Below are positions 26,105 to 35,659 of a stretch of 58,481 bases of DNA, in pieces. The stretch's first letter is position 1; the number at the start of each line of letters is the position of its first letter. Under the pieces are notes generated by a model. The model saw only the letters and a program-made list of their open reading frames with translations, had not been told where the DNA came from and ran no database searches. Position numbers and translations under genes: made by a program. The DNA comes from Tissierella creatinini (lineage in GTDB: Bacteria > Bacillota > Clostridia > Tissierellales > Tissierellaceae), in contig SUSS01000014.1 of assembly GCA_005046945.1 (NCBI GenBank), positions 1-58,481 on the forward strand, written 5' to 3'.

Positions 26105-29100
26105 TTAATTTACATATGTCTAAATGTCTGCAATATTGATTGCAGGTCTTAGATTGGCTATATTCTTCTATATTGCTATTATTATCTACAAAATCCATAA
26201 ACTCAAGAATTTCCTCAATAATCATTACTATCCTTTCAGGATTAATAGTCAACTTTACATTTTCCCCTGTTTGGAGAAACAATAGACTCATAGAATCAAC
26301 TTTCTTGTTAAGGATTTTTTCAACTGCATAGGAGTAAAGTCCAAGTTGAGGCTCATAGTGCTCTATAAGTTCTGATTTATTAACCAGCCTATTAGTCTTA
26401 AAGTCCACTATTTCAATTCTATCCTTCTTTATATTTATCCTATCGATTACACCAGTAATATAGTTATTGCCAAGGCTTAAATGAAATGGCTTCTCTCGAT
26501 AAACTTCATCAAATTCTCCATTTTTCTCATACTCAATAAAATTATCTATATAAGGCTGTAATTCAATCTTTACATCTTCATTTAACTGGATTCCAAAGGA
26601 CCTTACAATATCCTCGACTAGGACATGGCTATCCATATCGGACCTATAGTATTGACAAAACTTGTGTATGATACTTCCCTTATCCATGGCCGTAATGATT
26701 TTATCCTTAGTAATAAACTCCACAGGTTCATCGTCCTTTAAGTTAATTTCACCTGTATCATCGTCTGAAGTATTCATACTATACTGAAGCTTTTTATAAT
26801 AGTCATAATAAAAAGCTCTAGGACAAGTCTTATAACTTAAGAATTGGCTTATATTATATCTTTCGAATTTCCTATTAGGTATTTTGGTTAAACTCATTAA
26901 AGGAAGAATTTCTTCACTCTTTACTGGATTTTTTGTGGAATTTAATTCTAGTAACTTTACTGAATTATTAGTCTCCTTATTTATTTCCACATTCTTTATC
27001 AACCTAAATTTATCCGGATTCAAAAAGTCCCTAATCATGGACTTAAAGCCCCTATCCTTCCCTTGATTCCCAAGTATAAGTAAATTCTTTGCCCTGGTCA
27101 TGGCTACATATAACAACCTTTTTCTTTCCTCTAGGTCTTTTTTATCCAAGTCGTTTTTTATAAGGTCATACTTTCCCCTTATATCACCTATCTTGAATCC
27201 AATTCCAATATCCTTGCTAAATAGAAATCTTGGATAAAAGCTTCTTATATCCTTACTCATCTCAGGAATAATCACTACGGGAAACTGAAGTCCCTTGGAT
27301 TTGTGAATAGTCAAAAGCTTTACCACATCTGCATCCTCAGATTCGATTACACCTTCGGATTCGGCTTCATCCTTTAGCATTTCTAAATAGTCTATAAAGT
27401 CCTCTAAAGACTTAGTAGAATTGGCTTCAAATTTAAGGACCATATCCTGAAATTTATATATATTAGCAAGAGCCTGCTTTCCCTTGTTCATCAATAGATG
27501 ACCTTCAATAAAGTTAGTTTTTTCTAGGAGCCTTTCAAGGATCCTCTCCGTAGAAAGTATGTCCTTGATTTCATACATATACTCCAGAAGTTCATAGGCA
27601 GTTTTTAACTTATTTTCTTCATCATCAGAGATAATAAATGTCGGATTTTCAAAATACTCCTTTATGGTATTAAAAAGGTTGAATTTTAAATTTTTAAGGC
27701 ACATAAAAATTGTATCGTCCGACAAAGACCCCATGGGTCCTCTAAGAAATCCGATTGATGAAACTAAGTCATAGGGATTGCTGATTAGCTTGAGAGCATT
27801 GATTATATCCAGGATCTCCTGCCTTTTAAAAAACTGTCTGCTAGAAGAATTGAAGTAAGGGATATTGTAATTCTTTAATGCTTCTTCATAATAAAAATTC
27901 CTTGTGGTAGCTCTAAAGAGAAGGGCAAAATCCTTATAGGTATAAGTGCCTTTTTCCACCAGATTCCTAATGCGACGGGCGATTAAATCAGCTTCAAATA
28001 GGATAGATTCTTCACTGTTTCTCTCTAATCCATTATCCTCAAGAACTTCAACATCTATTAAATTTAAGGATTCTTTAACAGGAGTTAGACTATCATATCT
28101 ATCTTCCATAAGTTGACCAAATATCCCATTAATAAAATTAAGAACAGTATCTACAGACCTATAGTTCTTTGAAAGGGTTATAGCTTCTTTGCCAGTGGTC
28201 TTTTCAATATCCTTTAGAACATCATAGAAAACTCCAATATCTGCCCCTCTAAAGGCATATATAGATTGTTTAGGGTCTCCTACCACAAATAGATTATTCA
28301 TATCCAAAGGGCTTTTACTACTACAGAGCTTATAGAAAATCTTCTTCTGAAGCTCATTGGTATCCTGAAACTCGTCTATCATTATATATCTATATCTTTC
28401 CTGATACTTTTCTCTTACCCTATCATCATCTAAAAGGCTTAAAAGCTTTATCTGTAAATCATCATAATCTAGACCAACCTCCATTTTCTTTTTCTCATTA
28501 TATAAATCATCAACTAGAATCAGAAGGTCTAGAATACTTAAATACATCCACTTATAATCCTTTTCCTTACAAATAAGTACCTTATCTAAGGCTTCCTTTA
28601 GACTTTCAACTATATCGGTTTCCTTTGTTGGTCTACCGATTTTGGACTTTATATAGTCTAAAACATCAAATAAATCATCATCTCGAGTCTCGCCTTCCAG
28701 AAATGAAATCCATAAGGGGTCTTCCCTTAGCTTCACAATATTGCTAGCCTTAGTTAGCTTTCCTTGCAGGTAAATTATGCTATCCTTTATAGTCTTAATA
28801 TCTTCGTCATCTATTTTCAAGTTTTCTACAAAATCCATGGTCAGACCCTTTACATCTCTAAATGATATTCCAACGGTTCTTACTAAGTTATATACTTCTC
28901 TAATATCCTTTTTAAGGCTTTCAGTCCTATATTCCTTTAGCTTCAATAAAAACTTAAAAAAATTCTCATCCTTAAGGGACAAATCTATTGCTTCTTCAAT
29001 GCTTTCATTAAGTAAGTTTGCCGATATAGATTCATCCAAAACTTGAAATAAGGGATCAATTTTTCCCTCTATGGGATTCTCTCTTAATATCTTTCCACAG

Positions 29101-29411
29101 AAGGAGTGAATAGTTGATATATTGGATTTTTCCATATCCCTATAGAATCTTGTCCATTTTTCACCCCTATGGAAATTCATTCTTAGTTCTTTTCTAATCC
29201 TCTCCACCATCTCTTGAGTTGCTTTCTTAGTAAAGGTAATAGCTACTATTGATTCAACTTCCTTACCTACTTCTAGATTTCCATTCTCTAGAATGTGGAC
29301 AAATCGCTCTGTTAAAACCTTGGTCTTTCCGGTACCGGCTCCGGCATTTACAGCTATATTACAATCTATAGTCTCTATGGCATCCCTTTGTGGATCATAT
29401 TGTAATTCCAT
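26085..29411 (-). CDS. addA: ATP-dependent helicase/nuclease subunit A
   Basis: The 1108-residue protein has UvrD-like helicase motifs (AGAGTGKT about residue 24-31, the DEFQDTN motif, VAMTRAK) and a C-terminal RecB-type nuclease with the DFKTNR motif. With AddB it resects double-strand breaks for recombination. Its length is somewhat below typical AddA (about 1200). Unusually, it also carries CP..F near the nuclease start and a terminal C-x3-C-x5-C (C1090, C1094, C1100), the same arrangement as in AddB. Its ATG overlaps the addB stop codon by one base. Confidence 0.93.
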   Translation of the reverse strand: MELQYDPQRDAIETIDCNIAVNAGAGTGKTKVLTERFVHILENGNLEVGKEVESIVAITFTKKATQEMVERIRKELRMNFHRGEKWTRFYRDMEKSNISTIHSFCGKILRENPIEGKIDPLFQVLDESISANLLNESIEEAIDLSLKDENFFKFLLKLKEYRTESLKKDIREVYNLVRTVGISFRDVKGLTMDFVENLKIDDEDIKTIKDSIIYLQGKLTKASNIVKLREDPLWISFLEGETRDDDLFDVLDYIKSKIGRPTKETDIVESLKEALDKVLICKEKDYKWMYLSILDLLILVDDLYNEKKKMEVGLDYDDLQIKLLSLLDDDRVREKYQERYRYIMIDEFQDTNELQKKIFYKLCSSKSPLDMNNLFVVGDPKQSIYAFRGADIGVFYDVLKDIEKTTGKEAITLSKNYRSVDTVLNFINGIFGQLMEDRYDSLTPVKESLNLIDVEVLEDNGLERNSEESILFEADLIARRIRNLVEKGTYTYKDFALLFRATTRNFYYEEALKNYNIPYFNSSSRQFFKRQEILDIINALKLISNPYDLVSSIGFLRGPMGSLSDDTIFMCLKNLKFNLFNTIKEYFENPTFIISDDEENKLKTAYELLEYMYEIKDILSTERILERLLEKTNFIEGHLLMNKGKQALANIYKFQDMVLKFEANSTKSLEDFIDYLEMLKDEAESEGVIESEDADVVKLLTIHKSKGLQFPVVIIPEMSKDIRSFYPRFLFSKDIGIGFKIGDIRGKYDLIKNDLDKKDLEERKRLLYVAMTRAKNLLILGNQGKDRGFKSMIRDFLNPDKFRLIKNVEINKETNNSVKLLELNSTKNPVKSEEILPLMSLTKIPNRKFERYNISQFLSYKTCPRAFYYDYYKKLQYSMNTSDDDTGEINLKDDEPVEFITKDKIITAMDKGSIIHKFCQYYRSDMDSHVLVEDIVRSFGIQLNEDVKIELQPYIDNFIEYEKNGEFDEVYREKPFHLSLGNNYITGVIDRINIKKDRIEIVDFKTNRLVNKSELIEHYEPQLGLYSYAVEKILNKKVDSMSLLFLQTGENVKLTINPERIVMIIEEILEFMDFVDNNSNIEEYSQSKTCNQYCRHLDICKLRETGED

Positions 29412-32400
29412 TATTCAACCTCCAGTACCTTTTCATACCTGCATATGTCCTTATATGAACAATAAGGAGAGCAGTCTTTTGGATTAATAGAGAAATCTCC
29501 TTGGTGAATGAGTTCAACTATTTCGATTATCTTGGTTTTAGTATTAGTTAAGACCTCATCCCACTCTACCCTGTCAATAGCACCTTTTTGCCTTTTAGTA
29601 ATAAAATCTGCCTCTCCAAGTATTCCCATGGACACAAAGAAGTCCCCATCTGAAATAGTTAGGTATGACCCAGCAACTATGTTTTTTTCCTTCTGAGACA
29701 TGATATATACAGGAAGCTGAAGGCTTAAACCTTCTTCTATTCTTGTTATATCTTGTTTCCCAAAAGAAGAGGATTTATAATCCAGAACCATAAATTTATT
29801 ATCTTTAAGTCTATCTATCCTATCAATCATACCTATAAGCCTAACTTTATTCCCATTATATTCAATTTCGAAATCCTCATCTTTCCCAAACTCAACTTCA
29901 AATTCCCAAGGAAGGATGCCATCGGAATTCTTTAGTCGATCCACATCAGATTTAATAAAATTATCAAGTCTTAAGTATATATTTTCAATCAAAAGAAGGT
30001 CCTTTTCATCCTCTTTTTTGAAACCTTCCATAGTGGCGTATTTATATACTAGTGATTTTAGACTTTCAAAGCTTTCCTCTACATTGAATTCAGAGATATT
30101 ATCCATACTTGCCTTATACTTCCTATAATAGTCATTTAAAACATGGTGATAAATAGATCCAACATCCAGGGAACTGTATTTTTCAACTTCCCTACCAATT
30201 TTCTCAACATTAAAATACCTATTTAAAAGGAAATAGTAAGGGCATTTTAAATATCCTTCTAAATAAGAGATGGAATATACCTTTTGAGAGAGCTCATCTT
30301 TAATTATATCCTTAATTCCTTCATAGGACAGCTTGCCACTATAGGAGTTAAATTCATCAGATGACCTCATAAGGGCTAGTTTAGCCATGGAATTAATCTT
30401 TTCAAGCTTCCCAGGGTATTTTTCTTCATGGATTTCTATATATTTTTCCTCTAGTTCATCTCTATAATATTTATATAGAAGAGACTTGGTAAAGTCCTTT
30501 TCACAGGTTGAATCCTCTATATTAGAGCCAATCAAATAATCTACCTCAAGATTTACCACCCTCAATTTTTCCTCCATCTTATCCCCATTTATCCTAGACA
30601 GAATTTCATCTATAAATATGGAAGGTATATTCTTTCCTTCTTCCAGGGAATTCTCGTTATAGGACAAATATAGGTTTTCAGAACAGGAGGATACTATTGT
30701 GGCAAACTTTAAAGCTTCATTGGAAAAACGTTCGTGATAATCTTTTAAATCTATACCAATACTCTTCAAAATACCATAATTGTCATCCTTTAGGAAAAAG
30801 CTGTTATTATCTAATCTTGGGTATTCCTCTTGAGAAAGACCTGCGATAAATAGTTTCTTAAAGGACAGACCTCTAATATTTATTGGACTAAGCACTTGAA
30901 GTCCGTTTAGATTAAGGTCGGATTCAAGAATAGATTCACTTGAAAGATAGTCCACCAAGACCAAGAAATAATCCTCTATAGTCATATGGTCTTGAATTAA
31001 AGCAGTTTCATCTACCTTATGAAGTATAGAACTTAGCTTCTCCAGAGTATTTAAATCCCGGTTAAATACTTCTTCATCCCCTCTAAATCTATCAACAACC
31101 AATCCCTCTATATAGTAGTTATCTAGAAGTCTAAGAAAATGATCATTGTAGGTCTTTACACCCCCTTCCTTTGGAATAGAATTAATTTCTTCTTTTAGTA
31201 GATCTATTATTTGAAATAGTAGAGATAGACATCTTTCAGAAATGCTTATTTTCATATTTCCTCTTAGGATTTCTTCAAGTTTATCTAAATCATTAAAGTC
31301 CAGCTTTCTTAGGATGTATTCCATCTCCTCCTTATTTTCCATACTACAAATAGGGAAGTAGATAGATTTTACTCTATTTAATATATTGGACTTAGATGTA
31401 GAAATCCTAGTCCTTATAAGGTTGCAAAACTCCTTTATCATGGGTAACTCAATAAGCTGTCTTGCATTTCCGCTTTTAAGGGGAATTTCCTCCTCCATTG
31501 ATACCCACTCAAGACTTTTTAAATAGGCATTACTCAACAAGACAAGTCCCATATCTTCCATATTGATTCCTTGGGTTAGATTTTTCTTTATTTCCCTAAA
31601 GAGCTTCTTAAGTTCCAAATAAGCAGATGGACTCTTAATTAGCTCAATTCTATCAATGAAATCCAACTTTTCATAACTGTTGGAAAAAAGCCTTTCTGCA
31701 AGGGTTTCAAAGACATTTTTACTATCCTTACTTGCAATTTCAGTTTGAAAGCCTATGTCTTTAAGCATATCAATGGTTTTCTTCAAAATTCTATTGTTAA
31801 TTACATCTCCAAATGGCATATTAATATAGAGGTCTATATCTTTCTTAGAGAGTTCTTTGATTATTTCCAACTCCACAGGCCTGAAATCGTAGAATTCATC
31901 TATTATGACGAAATCTAAATTATTCATATAAGAATTTTTCCCATCTAAAAGCTTAAGACATTTTAAATAATCATTCTCCCTATCCGTAAGATAATTGGAG
32001 TCCAACTCTTTTTCGTATTCCTTGTATATTAATCCAATTTCACTATAAAACTTATCTTCAGGACATCTATTTAAATAATCTTCAGGTAAGATAAGAGATC
32101 TCTTAATCTCCCTAATAATTTCTATACAGCTTTTAATAAAGCCATTCATCTCTGTAAAATCCTTATAATATTCAAGCTCCTGCCCTTGGTATAATTTTTT
32201 TAATGCCTTTCTAATAATTAGACTCTTCATGGGGTCGTTAACAGTCTTTCTAAAGTCACCTTCCACGATTTGATTTACCACATCATCAAAGGTATAAAGA
32301 TTTAGGTCAAAGGCAGAACCCACCTCCTTTATAAATTCCCTTCTATACTTCTTCAAAAGCTGACTATTAGGAAGAATATAGTAGAACCTATCCCCCTTGT

Positions 32401-32488
32401 TTTCCTCTAGATATGAATAAGCCTTATCCTTCAATATTTTCTTATTTCCATTATTAAAAGGTCCTAAATATATCTTTCTATCCCTCAT
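29411..32488 (-). CDS. addB: ATP-dependent helicase/nuclease subunit B
   Basis: The 1025-residue protein fits AddB: an inactivated helicase-like N-terminal half and a RecB-type nuclease (VLDYKSSS). Cysteines for an iron-sulfur cluster are present: one in YLKCPYYF, plus C1006, C1010 and C1016 in a C-x3-C-x5-C tail. The family's first helicase motif is weak here, matching the reported loss of Walker A in some AddB/RexB proteins. The ATG follows GGGTGTAATT, and the gene lies 2 bases after the ROK kinase gene. Confidence 0.92.
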   Translation of the reverse strand: MRDRKIYLGPFNNGNKKILKDKAYSYLEENKGDRFYYILPNSQLLKKYRREFIKEVGSAFDLNLYTFDDVVNQIVEGDFRKTVNDPMKSLIIRKALKKLYQGQELEYYKDFTEMNGFIKSCIEIIREIKRSLILPEDYLNRCPEDKFYSEIGLIYKEYEKELDSNYLTDRENDYLKCLKLLDGKNSYMNNLDFVIIDEFYDFRPVELEIIKELSKKDIDLYINMPFGDVINNRILKKTIDMLKDIGFQTEIASKDSKNVFETLAERLFSNSYEKLDFIDRIELIKSPSAYLELKKLFREIKKNLTQGINMEDMGLVLLSNAYLKSLEWVSMEEEIPLKSGNARQLIELPMIKEFCNLIRTRISTSKSNILNRVKSIYFPICSMENKEEMEYILRKLDFNDLDKLEEILRGNMKISISERCLSLLFQIIDLLKEEINSIPKEGGVKTYNDHFLRLLDNYYIEGLVVDRFRGDEEVFNRDLNTLEKLSSILHKVDETALIQDHMTIEDYFLVLVDYLSSESILESDLNLNGLQVLSPINIRGLSFKKLFIAGLSQEEYPRLDNNSFFLKDDNYGILKSIGIDLKDYHERFSNEALKFATIVSSCSENLYLSYNENSLEEGKNIPSIFIDEILSRINGDKMEEKLRVVNLEVDYLIGSNIEDSTCEKDFTKSLLYKYYRDELEEKYIEIHEEKYPGKLEKINSMAKLALMRSSDEFNSYSGKLSYEGIKDIIKDELSQKVYSISYLEGYLKCPYYFLLNRYFNVEKIGREVEKYSSLDVGSIYHHVLNDYYRKYKASMDNISEFNVEESFESLKSLVYKYATMEGFKKEDEKDLLLIENIYLRLDNFIKSDVDRLKNSDGILPWEFEVEFGKDEDFEIEYNGNKVRLIGMIDRIDRLKDNKFMVLDYKSSSFGKQDITRIEEGLSLQLPVYIMSQKEKNIVAGSYLTISDGDFFVSMGILGEADFITKRQKGAIDRVEWDEVLTNTKTKIIEIVELIHQGDFSINPKDCSPYCSYKDICRYEKVLEVE

Positions 32489-32490
32489 AA

Positions 32491-33402
32491 TTACACCCTT
32501 TTCATATTATCAAAAGCAATCTTTGCAGCACCTATTATACCTGCATCATTAAGATAATCAGCAGGAACTATTTTCATTCCCACAGGATTGTTCACATAGT
32601 CATTGTAAGATTTAATCATTCTATCCCACCAATAATAACGAGCATTTATAAGCCCTCCACCGATGATTATACCCTCAGAATCAAAAATATTCTTGATGCT
32701 GGCTATATAAATAGCTAGATTATCAGCGAACTCATGAATAATCTTCTTTGCATTTTCATCTTCTTCGTATACTTTAAAAATCTCTTTACTCGATTTAATC
32801 TGATTAGTCTCTTCATAATACATGATTTCAACAGCCGTACCTGATACATATCTCTCTACACATCCCTTTTGACCACAGGTACATAATCTCCCATTAGGAT
32901 ATAAAATGGCATGTCCAAGTTCACCACCTTGAAAATTGTGCCCATGCCATATTCCTTGTTCCTTGGTGTATATACAACCGCCAAGGCCTGTCCCTAAAGT
33001 TATCATAATAAAGCTTTGAAAGTCCTTACCTGCCCCATACCAAGCCTCACATACACCTGCTACATTAGCATCATTTTCTACATAAATTTTTCTATTGGGA
33101 AACCTTTTTTCTAAAATTCCCTTTATATCAGTACCAGCCCAGTGTGCAATATTACCTCCATGTACTAGAACCCTGCCCTTTACGGAATCGATAAATCCCG
33201 GTGAACCTATGCCAATAATTTCTATATCACTATGATGATTTAAGAGCTCTTGGATTACTAAAGCAATTCTTCTTAATACCTCATAGGAGCCAAAATTCTT
33301 TCCGGTTTCATATTCAAATTTTGAAAGTATTTCACCCTTTTCATCTACAATTCCACCATTAATACTTGTTCCGCCTAAATCAATACCAATAGCTTTTTTC
33401 AC
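32491..33402 (-). CDS. ROK family sugar kinase
   Basis: The 303-residue protein has the ROK ATPase fold: IGIDLGGTSINGG at the N-terminus, the sugar-binding GHxxxGELGH-type stretch (FQGGELGH), and the zinc motif CTCGQKGCVE. Substrates in the family include glucose and GlcNAc. It starts with GTG at 33402, supported by AGGG seven bases upstream. Its neighbour NagZ releases GlcNAc, so GlcNAc kinase in cell-wall recycling is a reasonable inference, with glucokinase as the alternative. Confidence 0.9.
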   Translation of the reverse strand: MKKAIGIDLGGTSINGGIVDEKGEILSKFEYETGKNFGSYEVLRRIALVIQELLNHHSDIEIIGIGSPGFIDSVKGRVLVHGGNIAHWAGTDIKGILEKRFPNRKIYVENDANVAGVCEAWYGAGKDFQSFIMITLGTGLGGCIYTKEQGIWHGHNFQGGELGHAILYPNGRLCTCGQKGCVERYVSGTAVEIMYYEETNQIKSSKEIFKVYEEDENAKKIIHEFADNLAIYIASIKNIFDSEGIIIGGGLINARYYWWDRMIKSYNDYVNNPVGMKIVPADYLNDAGIIGAAKIAFDNMKRV

Positions 33403-33411
33403 AAGGCAACC

Positions 33412-34635
33412 CTACCTTAATTTATTATTAACTTTTTTAGTATCTTCATTAATCTTTTCAATATCTACATCAATTATATCACTATAATCCAGCTTATATT
33501 TATCTTTAAGTCTTAAAACCCTATATACTTTTTTATTTATTTCTTCCATAGAAATTTGATTATTATCTATTCCTAGCTTAATTCTATCCAATACTAGACC
33601 TGGATTTTCCTCCCCATGGCAAATTAGTATAATATCTCCTCCGGCTTTTAGAAAACTAAAGGCAGCTTCTTCAATCCTATAATTATTTATTATTGCCCCC
33701 ATAGTCATATCATCGGATATAACTACGCCCTTAAATCCCATATCTTGTCTCAATAAATCTTCAATTATTATTTTGGACATAGTTGATGGATTTTTTACAT
33801 CTATTTCAGGATATAAGATATGGGCTACCATAATAATATCAAGCCCCTTATCTACAGCATTCTTAAATGGAACAAGGTCATTTTTCTTAAGTTCTTCCTT
33901 AGATTTTTGGACTAGGGGTAATTCTAAATGAGAATCAATAGAAGTATCCCCATGACCCGGAAAATGTTTTGCAACAGGAATGATACCTTTGGATTTAATT
34001 CCTTCCATAACAGCAAGACCATGGTCCGAAACAGACAAGGGACTCTTTCCATATGCCCTATTGCCTATAACCGGATTGGATGGGTTGGAGTCTATATCCA
34101 ATATAGGTGCAAAGTCAAGATTAAAGCCAAAACTTGAAAGTTTAAGGCCAAGATTCTCTCCATATTTAAAAGAAAGTTCCTTATCGTCTACTTTCCCAAG
34201 CCAAGATGGATTTCTTAAATTATTTATAATAGGAGATAATCTACTGACTATTCCACCCTCCTCGTCTACAGAAAGAAATATAGGAGCTTTATTATCCTTA
34301 TTCTCTACATTTAAGTTTTTAATTAATTCTAAAAGCTGATTCTTATTAGCTATATTCCTAGAGAATAAAATAAATCCTCCTATCTTATTTTCCCTTATAT
34401 TATAGATTTCATTTTGGCTAATTTCTGTACCCTCTAATCCAACTATTAAAAGCTGCCCAATTTTCTCCTCTATGGTCATGGATTTAACCATTTCTTCTAT
34501 AGGGTCTTTAGCTTTCTCTGGAATAGGTGACGGTTTCTCTGCTATTGGAGAATCCTCATTAGCCGGAGGTCTTGTAGGTCTACATCCACTAATAAAAATA
34601 ACTATTACTAGAATTAAAATTAATAACTTATTCAT
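33412..34635 (-). CDS. nagZ: Beta-N-acetylhexosaminidase lipoprotein (GH3, NagZ-type)
   Basis: The 407-residue protein has a lipoprotein signal with lipobox FISGC (lipidated Cys about residue 18), a Pro-rich linker and a GH3 domain. KHFPGHGDT (about residue 220) supplies the catalytic Asp/His pair and SDDMTMG (about 304) the nucleophile Asp. It removes GlcNAc from peptidoglycan fragments outside the membrane. The start at 34635 follows GGAGGG; the ATG at 34647 belongs to the repeat copy upstream. It is the first gene of the NagZ-ROK-addB-addA operon. Confidence 0.92.
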   Translation of the reverse strand: MNKLLILILVIVIFISGCRPTRPPANEDSPIAEKPSPIPEKAKDPIEEMVKSMTIEEKIGQLLIVGLEGTEISQNEIYNIRENKIGGFILFSRNIANKNQLLELIKNLNVENKDNKAPIFLSVDEEGGIVSRLSPIINNLRNPSWLGKVDDKELSFKYGENLGLKLSSFGFNLDFAPILDIDSNPSNPVIGNRAYGKSPLSVSDHGLAVMEGIKSKGIIPVAKHFPGHGDTSIDSHLELPLVQKSKEELKKNDLVPFKNAVDKGLDIIMVAHILYPEIDVKNPSTMSKIIIEDLLRQDMGFKGVVISDDMTMGAIINNYRIEEAAFSFLKAGGDIILICHGEENPGLVLDRIKLGIDNNQISMEEINKKVYRVLRLKDKYKLDYSDIIDVDIEKINEDTKKVNNKLR

Positions 34636-34646
34636 AAAACCCTCCA

Positions 34647-34736
34647 TTTAAGTATCAGAAGCAATTACATAGCAATATTAACGAAAATGGTACCCGAGCG
34701 ATTAAAGAAGCGGAGACATGTTCACCTCGTTATTTA
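34647..34736 (-). repeat. Leader-associated repeat, copy 6 (upstream of nagZ)
   Basis: On the minus strand the element reads AATAACGAGGTG (about 34723-34734), a central unit of about 45 bases, then ATTGCTATGTAATTGCTTCTG and ATACTTAAATGG. GCTATGTAATTGC contains the hairpin arms. The nagZ ribosome binding site (GGAGGG) follows at once. It is oriented with the gene, like copies 1, 3, 4 and 5. Confidence 0.6.
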
Positions 34737-34789
34737 TGGGTAGAATTGTTAGCTTTATTAAATCATAGTTTACCCCAGTATTCAATTAA

Positions 34790-34831
34790 ATATGAACTCC
34801 CTACAAGATTAATCCTTTAGGGAGTTCATAT
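34790..34831 (-). terminator. Hairpin terminator after the DUF368 gene
   Basis: ATATGAACTCCCTA (34790-34803) and TAGGGAGTTCATAT (34818-34831) form a perfect 14-bp stem directly at the DUF368 stop codon. The T run on the minus strand is short (TTTAATT). Confidence 0.65.
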
Positions 34832-35640
34832 TATTTTTTACCTATTTTACTTAAACTATAAGATGCTATATAGCCGAGGGTACAAATCAACACTCCTAAA
34901 AGCAACTCTCTCATAGAACTTGGCATTGGTAATATGGTAACAATTGAGCCAGATACAAAACCTATTATGGCATAATAGGTATAACCATAGAATCTACTAA
35001 ACATATAATTAATAAGTTTTGCAAATATAAGAATACTTAGTAAGGCACTTATACCCACAGGTACAATTACATTTAAGTTGAAGTTTGATACTGCTTCAAT
35101 TATAATTTTATAGGCTCCAATGTATATAAGGATAAAGGATGAACTAATGCCAGGGACAATAGTACCAAAACCAATAATTATTCCGTAAATAATAAAGGCA
35201 ATGATACCAGGTTCCTTATCAGGAATTACATTTATTACATTCTTATTTTCGAGAATCATAAACAGTATAGTTATTGAAAACGCTAATATACACGGTATTA
35301 AATATTTTCTCTTAAATCCCTTTTTATTAGCCTCCTTAATTACAGTAGACATAGTACCTAGCATCAATCCTATAAATAATAAGGTTATATTAAACTCATG
35401 GTATTCGAATAGGTATTCCATAACTCTGCTAAATAAAAGAAATCCGGCACCAATACCCAATCCCAAGGGAAAGAGGGTTAACATCTTTCTCTTAAAATCA
35501 TGGTAAATATTTGCAAGTGATTCTGTAAGCTTTGTATATACCCCCAACATTACTGCAAAGGTCCCTCCGCTTACTCCGGGTGCTACGGCTCCCATTCCTA
35601 TTATTAAGCCTTTGAAGAAATCTTTAATAAAACTCATCAT
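34831..35640 (-). CDS. DUF368 membrane protein (possible undecaprenyl-phosphate translocase)
   Basis: The 269-residue polytopic protein has about eight membrane segments and the DUF368 signature GMGAVAPGVSGGTFAVMLG near the N-terminus, repeated in the second half as FGTIVPGISSSFILIYIG. DUF368 proteins (PopT) have been proposed to recycle undecaprenyl phosphate across the membrane. The call rests on that family assignment. It is 19 bases after galU and the pair ends at the 34790-34831 hairpin. The ribosome binding site is weak. Confidence 0.85.
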   Translation of the reverse strand: MMSFIKDFFKGLIIGMGAVAPGVSGGTFAVMLGVYTKLTESLANIYHDFKRKMLTLFPLGLGIGAGFLLFSRVMEYLFEYHEFNITLLFIGLMLGTMSTVIKEANKKGFKRKYLIPCILAFSITILFMILENKNVINVIPDKEPGIIAFIIYGIIIGFGTIVPGISSSFILIYIGAYKIIIEAVSNFNLNVIVPVGISALLSILIFAKLINYMFSRFYGYTYYAIIGFVSGSIVTILPMPSSMRELLLGVLICTLGYIASYSLSKIGKK

Positions 35641-35659
35641 ATCAACCCACTAACGTACA

